NCBI GenBank assembly: GCA_946480555.1
Contig: CAMLLE010000109.1
Span: 1 to 8,236 of the forward strand
Direction of reading: 5' to 3'
DNA from: an uncultured Verrucomicrobia subdivision 3 bacterium
GTDB taxonomy: Bacteria > Verrucomicrobiota > Verrucomicrobiae > Limisphaerales > CAMLLE01
Length of the DNA stretch: 8,236 bases
In this document: piece after piece, positions 6,558 to 8,236 of the stretch
Numbering within the stretch: position 1 is the stretch's first letter
How the letters are laid out: each line of letters begins with the position of its first letter
Made by a program: the position numbers and the translations under genes
The notes under the pieces: generated by a model
Database searches by the model: none
Told to the model about the DNA's origin: nothing
What the model saw: only the letters and a program-made list of their open reading frames with translations

Positions 6558-7535
6558 CTATCGCTCGAGGCGATGGCGTTCGATTTCAAGCGGCCGATCA
6601 GCCTCAGGATCGAGCCGCAATGTGAGAAAGCCCCCGTCCTTGAGAAGCTCGACGCCTGCCAGCGACGGACACAGATGAACGTTGAAATGCCGCCAGATTC
6701 GGGCCTCGTGCAAGGCACGGCTCATCTTCCGAACCGAATGCCCAAGGAACCGAATCTCCGGCATCCCCGCCAGCAAACGGCTTTTCCAAAGAATGAGCGG
6801 CGAATGCAAATGCCCGATGATCGTGGCTTCGATCTGATCGATGCGCCGCTGGACTTCGGCCTCCGCGAACAGGAACGGAATGCCGGTTGGATCATGGCAG
6901 AAAAGCACCAGGCGCTGATCCCGCGGCAACCGGCGCCAGGTGTTTCGGATGTTTTCAAGATGCGCAGACCGCAAATCCGACCACCCTCGCCGTTCGGATT
7001 CCAATTGCTCGGATTGAATCGCCGGCAGCGCGAGCAGTGAGGAGCAAAGCCCAATCAGCGTGTAGCGCCCAATTGTCTGCTCCCAGAAGGGCTCGATGCC
7101 AAGCTGCTCAGTGGCGCGTTGAAAACTCGCGAGCCGCATGCCGCCTCGTTTTCCCACGAGACTGAACTTTCCCAGTTCATGATCGCCGAAGATCGTTCGC
7201 GACCGATTCGGAAAACGCTCTCGAATTTTCCCCAGACATTCCGCCACGCTTTGACAGGCAGCGTCATCGCAAACACCCACGAATGCGCTGTCGCAGGAGA
7301 AGTCGCCGTTTGCAACAAGCCAGTCCACAGCCCGCAATCGCTCCAAGGCGTGATCGAGCAGATGATTGTGCTGCAATGGCTGCTTCAACCAGACCGCGTT
7401 GCGATACCAGCGGAGGAATGAACGAAGAACTGGATTCGCCACCGCCCGTAGTTCGTAGTCGTCGCCGCGGGCTTTTTCCAGCGCGCTGGCATAGTGAACA
7501 TCGCTGATGACGCCGACGATCAGCGCCTGGCTCAT
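6558..7535 (-). CDS. Calcineurin-like metallophosphoesterase
   Basis: This 325-residue protein has no signal peptide and would be a cytoplasmic metal-dependent phosphohydrolase; the substrate is unknown. The metal-site motifs appear in family order: SDVH (Asp12, His14), NGDFSCD (Asp78), FGDHE (117-120), FCHD (His214), and GHLH (His242, His244). In most relatives the third block is GN-H-D/E; here Asp118 replaces the usual metal-binding Asn. Because every other ligand is kept, the enzyme is probably active, though metal preference might differ. About 80 residues after the last motif form a C-terminal extension (LFLGHSVRK-like to the end) without a recognised domain. The start ATG overlaps the stop of the upstream histidine kinase by four bases, so the two are co-expressed and translationally coupled. 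Related families include UDP-diacylglucosamine hydrolases and cyclic-nucleotide phosphodiesterases, but nothing decides between these. Confidence 0.88.
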   Translation of the reverse strand: MSQALIVGVISDVHYASALEKARGDDYELRAVANPVLRSFLRWYRNAVWLKQPLQHNHLLDHALERLRAVDWLVANGDFSCDSAFVGVCDDAACQSVAECLGKIRERFPNRSRTIFGDHELGKFSLVGKRGGMRLASFQRATEQLGIEPFWEQTIGRYTLIGLCSSLLALPAIQSEQLESERRGWSDLRSAHLENIRNTWRRLPRDQRLVLFCHDPTGIPFLFAEAEVQRRIDQIEATIIGHLHSPLILWKSRLLAGMPEIRFLGHSVRKMSRALHEARIWRHFNVHLCPSLAGVELLKDGGFLTLRLDPEADRPLEIERHRLER

Positions 7536-8236
7536 GTTTCGGCAGGAGCCCCGAACGGCAGCAGCACGACGAACGTGGTGCCCTTGCCGGGAACGCTCTG
7601 GACCTGGATGGAACCGCGGTGCTCCTTCACGATCTTGCGGGTGACCGCCAGGCCCAGGCCGGTGCCATGCTGCTTGGTGGTAAAGAAGGGTTCGAAAATG
7701 TGCGCCAGCTTTTCCGGCGCGATGCCCGTGCCGGTGTCAGAAATCCGGATGCGCATCCATTCCCCCGGCGTGTTGGATTCGTGAAGCGCATCACCGGATT
7801 CAAATGTGACCCGATCCGTGCTCACAGTGATCTGGCCGCCGCCGCTGATGGATTCCACCGCATTGAACAGCAGGTTAACAAAGGCCTGTTCAAGCTGGTA
7901 ATCGTCACCCATGACGGCATCGCGCGGCGTCTGGAATTCGGTTTCAAACTTGATGCCACGGCTGCGGCTGCCGTGCTGCACGAGACGCAATGAATGATCC
8001 AGCAACTTATGCAATTGGATGGATTCAAAGCGCGGCTGCGAAGGCGCGGAGTAACGCAACAGCTGCGTCACCATGGAATCGACCCGGCCAATTTCACGGC
8101 GGACAATTGAGGCAAGCTCGGTGTCCGGATTCCGTTCCAGCAACAGCTCAATGAACGTGCGGACGGCCACCAGCGCATTCTTGATTTCGTGGGCAATGCT
8201 GGCGGAAAGCGTGCCGACGCTGGCGAGGCGATCCAG
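7532..8236 (-). CDS. Sensor histidine kinase, 5' end outside window
   Basis: The visible 234 residues are the transmitter core of a two-component histidine kinase, which autophosphorylates a His and passes the phosphate to a response regulator. The frame is open to the window edge, so the GTG at 8168-8170 is internal. The H-box reads LASVGTLSASIAHEIKNALV, with the phospho-acceptor His at visible residue 16 (codon 8189-8191). The ATP-binding domain follows: N-box with NLLFNAVES (Asn121 and Asn125), D-box ISDTGTGIAPE (Asp167), F-box IFEPFFTTK, and G2-box GTGLGLAVTRKIV, ending soon after TTFVVLLPF as usual. All catalytic motifs are present. The H-box has Ala where most kinases of this NtrB/PAS-kinase-like group have Pro (HEIKNPL). 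No membrane segment occurs in the visible part; the sensory domain lies upstream. It overlaps the phosphoesterase start by four bases. The cognate regulator is not in the window. Confidence 0.95.
   Translation of the reverse strand: MDRLASVGTLSASIAHEIKNALVAVRTFIELLLERNPDTELASIVRREIGRVDSMVTQLLRYSAPSQPRFESIQLHKLLDHSLRLVQHGSRSRGIKFETEFQTPRDAVMGDDYQLEQAFVNLLFNAVESISGGGQITVSTDRVTFESGDALHESNTPGEWMRIRISDTGTGIAPEKLAHIFEPFFTTKQHGTGLGLAVTRKIVKEHRGSIQVQSVPGKGTTFVVLLPFGAPAET

Overview
This window looks like ordinary chromosomal DNA from a GC-rich, diderm (Gram-negative-type) bacterium. The coding style fits Verrucomicrobiota, possibly the Pedosphaera/Limisphaerales side: GC-rich third positions, starts without visible Shine-Dalgarno motifs, a YIP1-domain membrane protein beside a MacA/MacB-like cluster, and a histidine kinase with an A-H-E-I-K-N-A-L H-box. 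The phylum is an inference from style and gene content and was not tested. I see no mobile element, CRISPR array, phage gene or integration scar.

Layout. Positions 1-690 hold the 3' part of scpB (segregation and condensation protein B), whose start lies left of the window. A spacer with a plausible promoter leads to a complete tRNA-Gln(TTG) with encoded CCA (867-940). A leader with a long imperfect inverted repeat (970-1043) precedes a five-gene plus-strand run: a YIP1-family membrane protein (1060-1836), a MacA/HlyD-type adaptor (1879-3189), a stand-alone MacB/LolD-type ATPase (3247-3987), and two different MacB/FtsX-type permeases (3989-5227 and 5224-6486). The gaps are 42, 57, 1 and -4 bases, so at least the ATPase and permeases are almost certainly one transcript.

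After a 71-base convergent spacer without a convincing terminator come two minus-strand genes. A sensor histidine kinase (7532-8236, 5' end outside the window) overlaps by 4 bases the downstream calcineurin-like metallophosphoesterase (6558-7535).

How the genes fit together. The adaptor, ATPase and paired permeases form a tripartite MacAB-like ABC system of the mechanotransmission type. It probably exports a peptide, lipid or antibiotic-like substrate, or handles an envelope component, and would use an outer-membrane TolC-type channel encoded elsewhere. The histidine kinase and phosphoesterase are translationally coupled and may act in one signalling response, but their partner regulator is not visible.

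Nothing here is clearly a new system. The points most worth a second look are the inverted repeat ahead of the YIP1 gene, the Asn-to-Asp change in the phosphoesterase metal motif together with its coupling to a kinase, and the split two-permease form of the MacB-like transporter.
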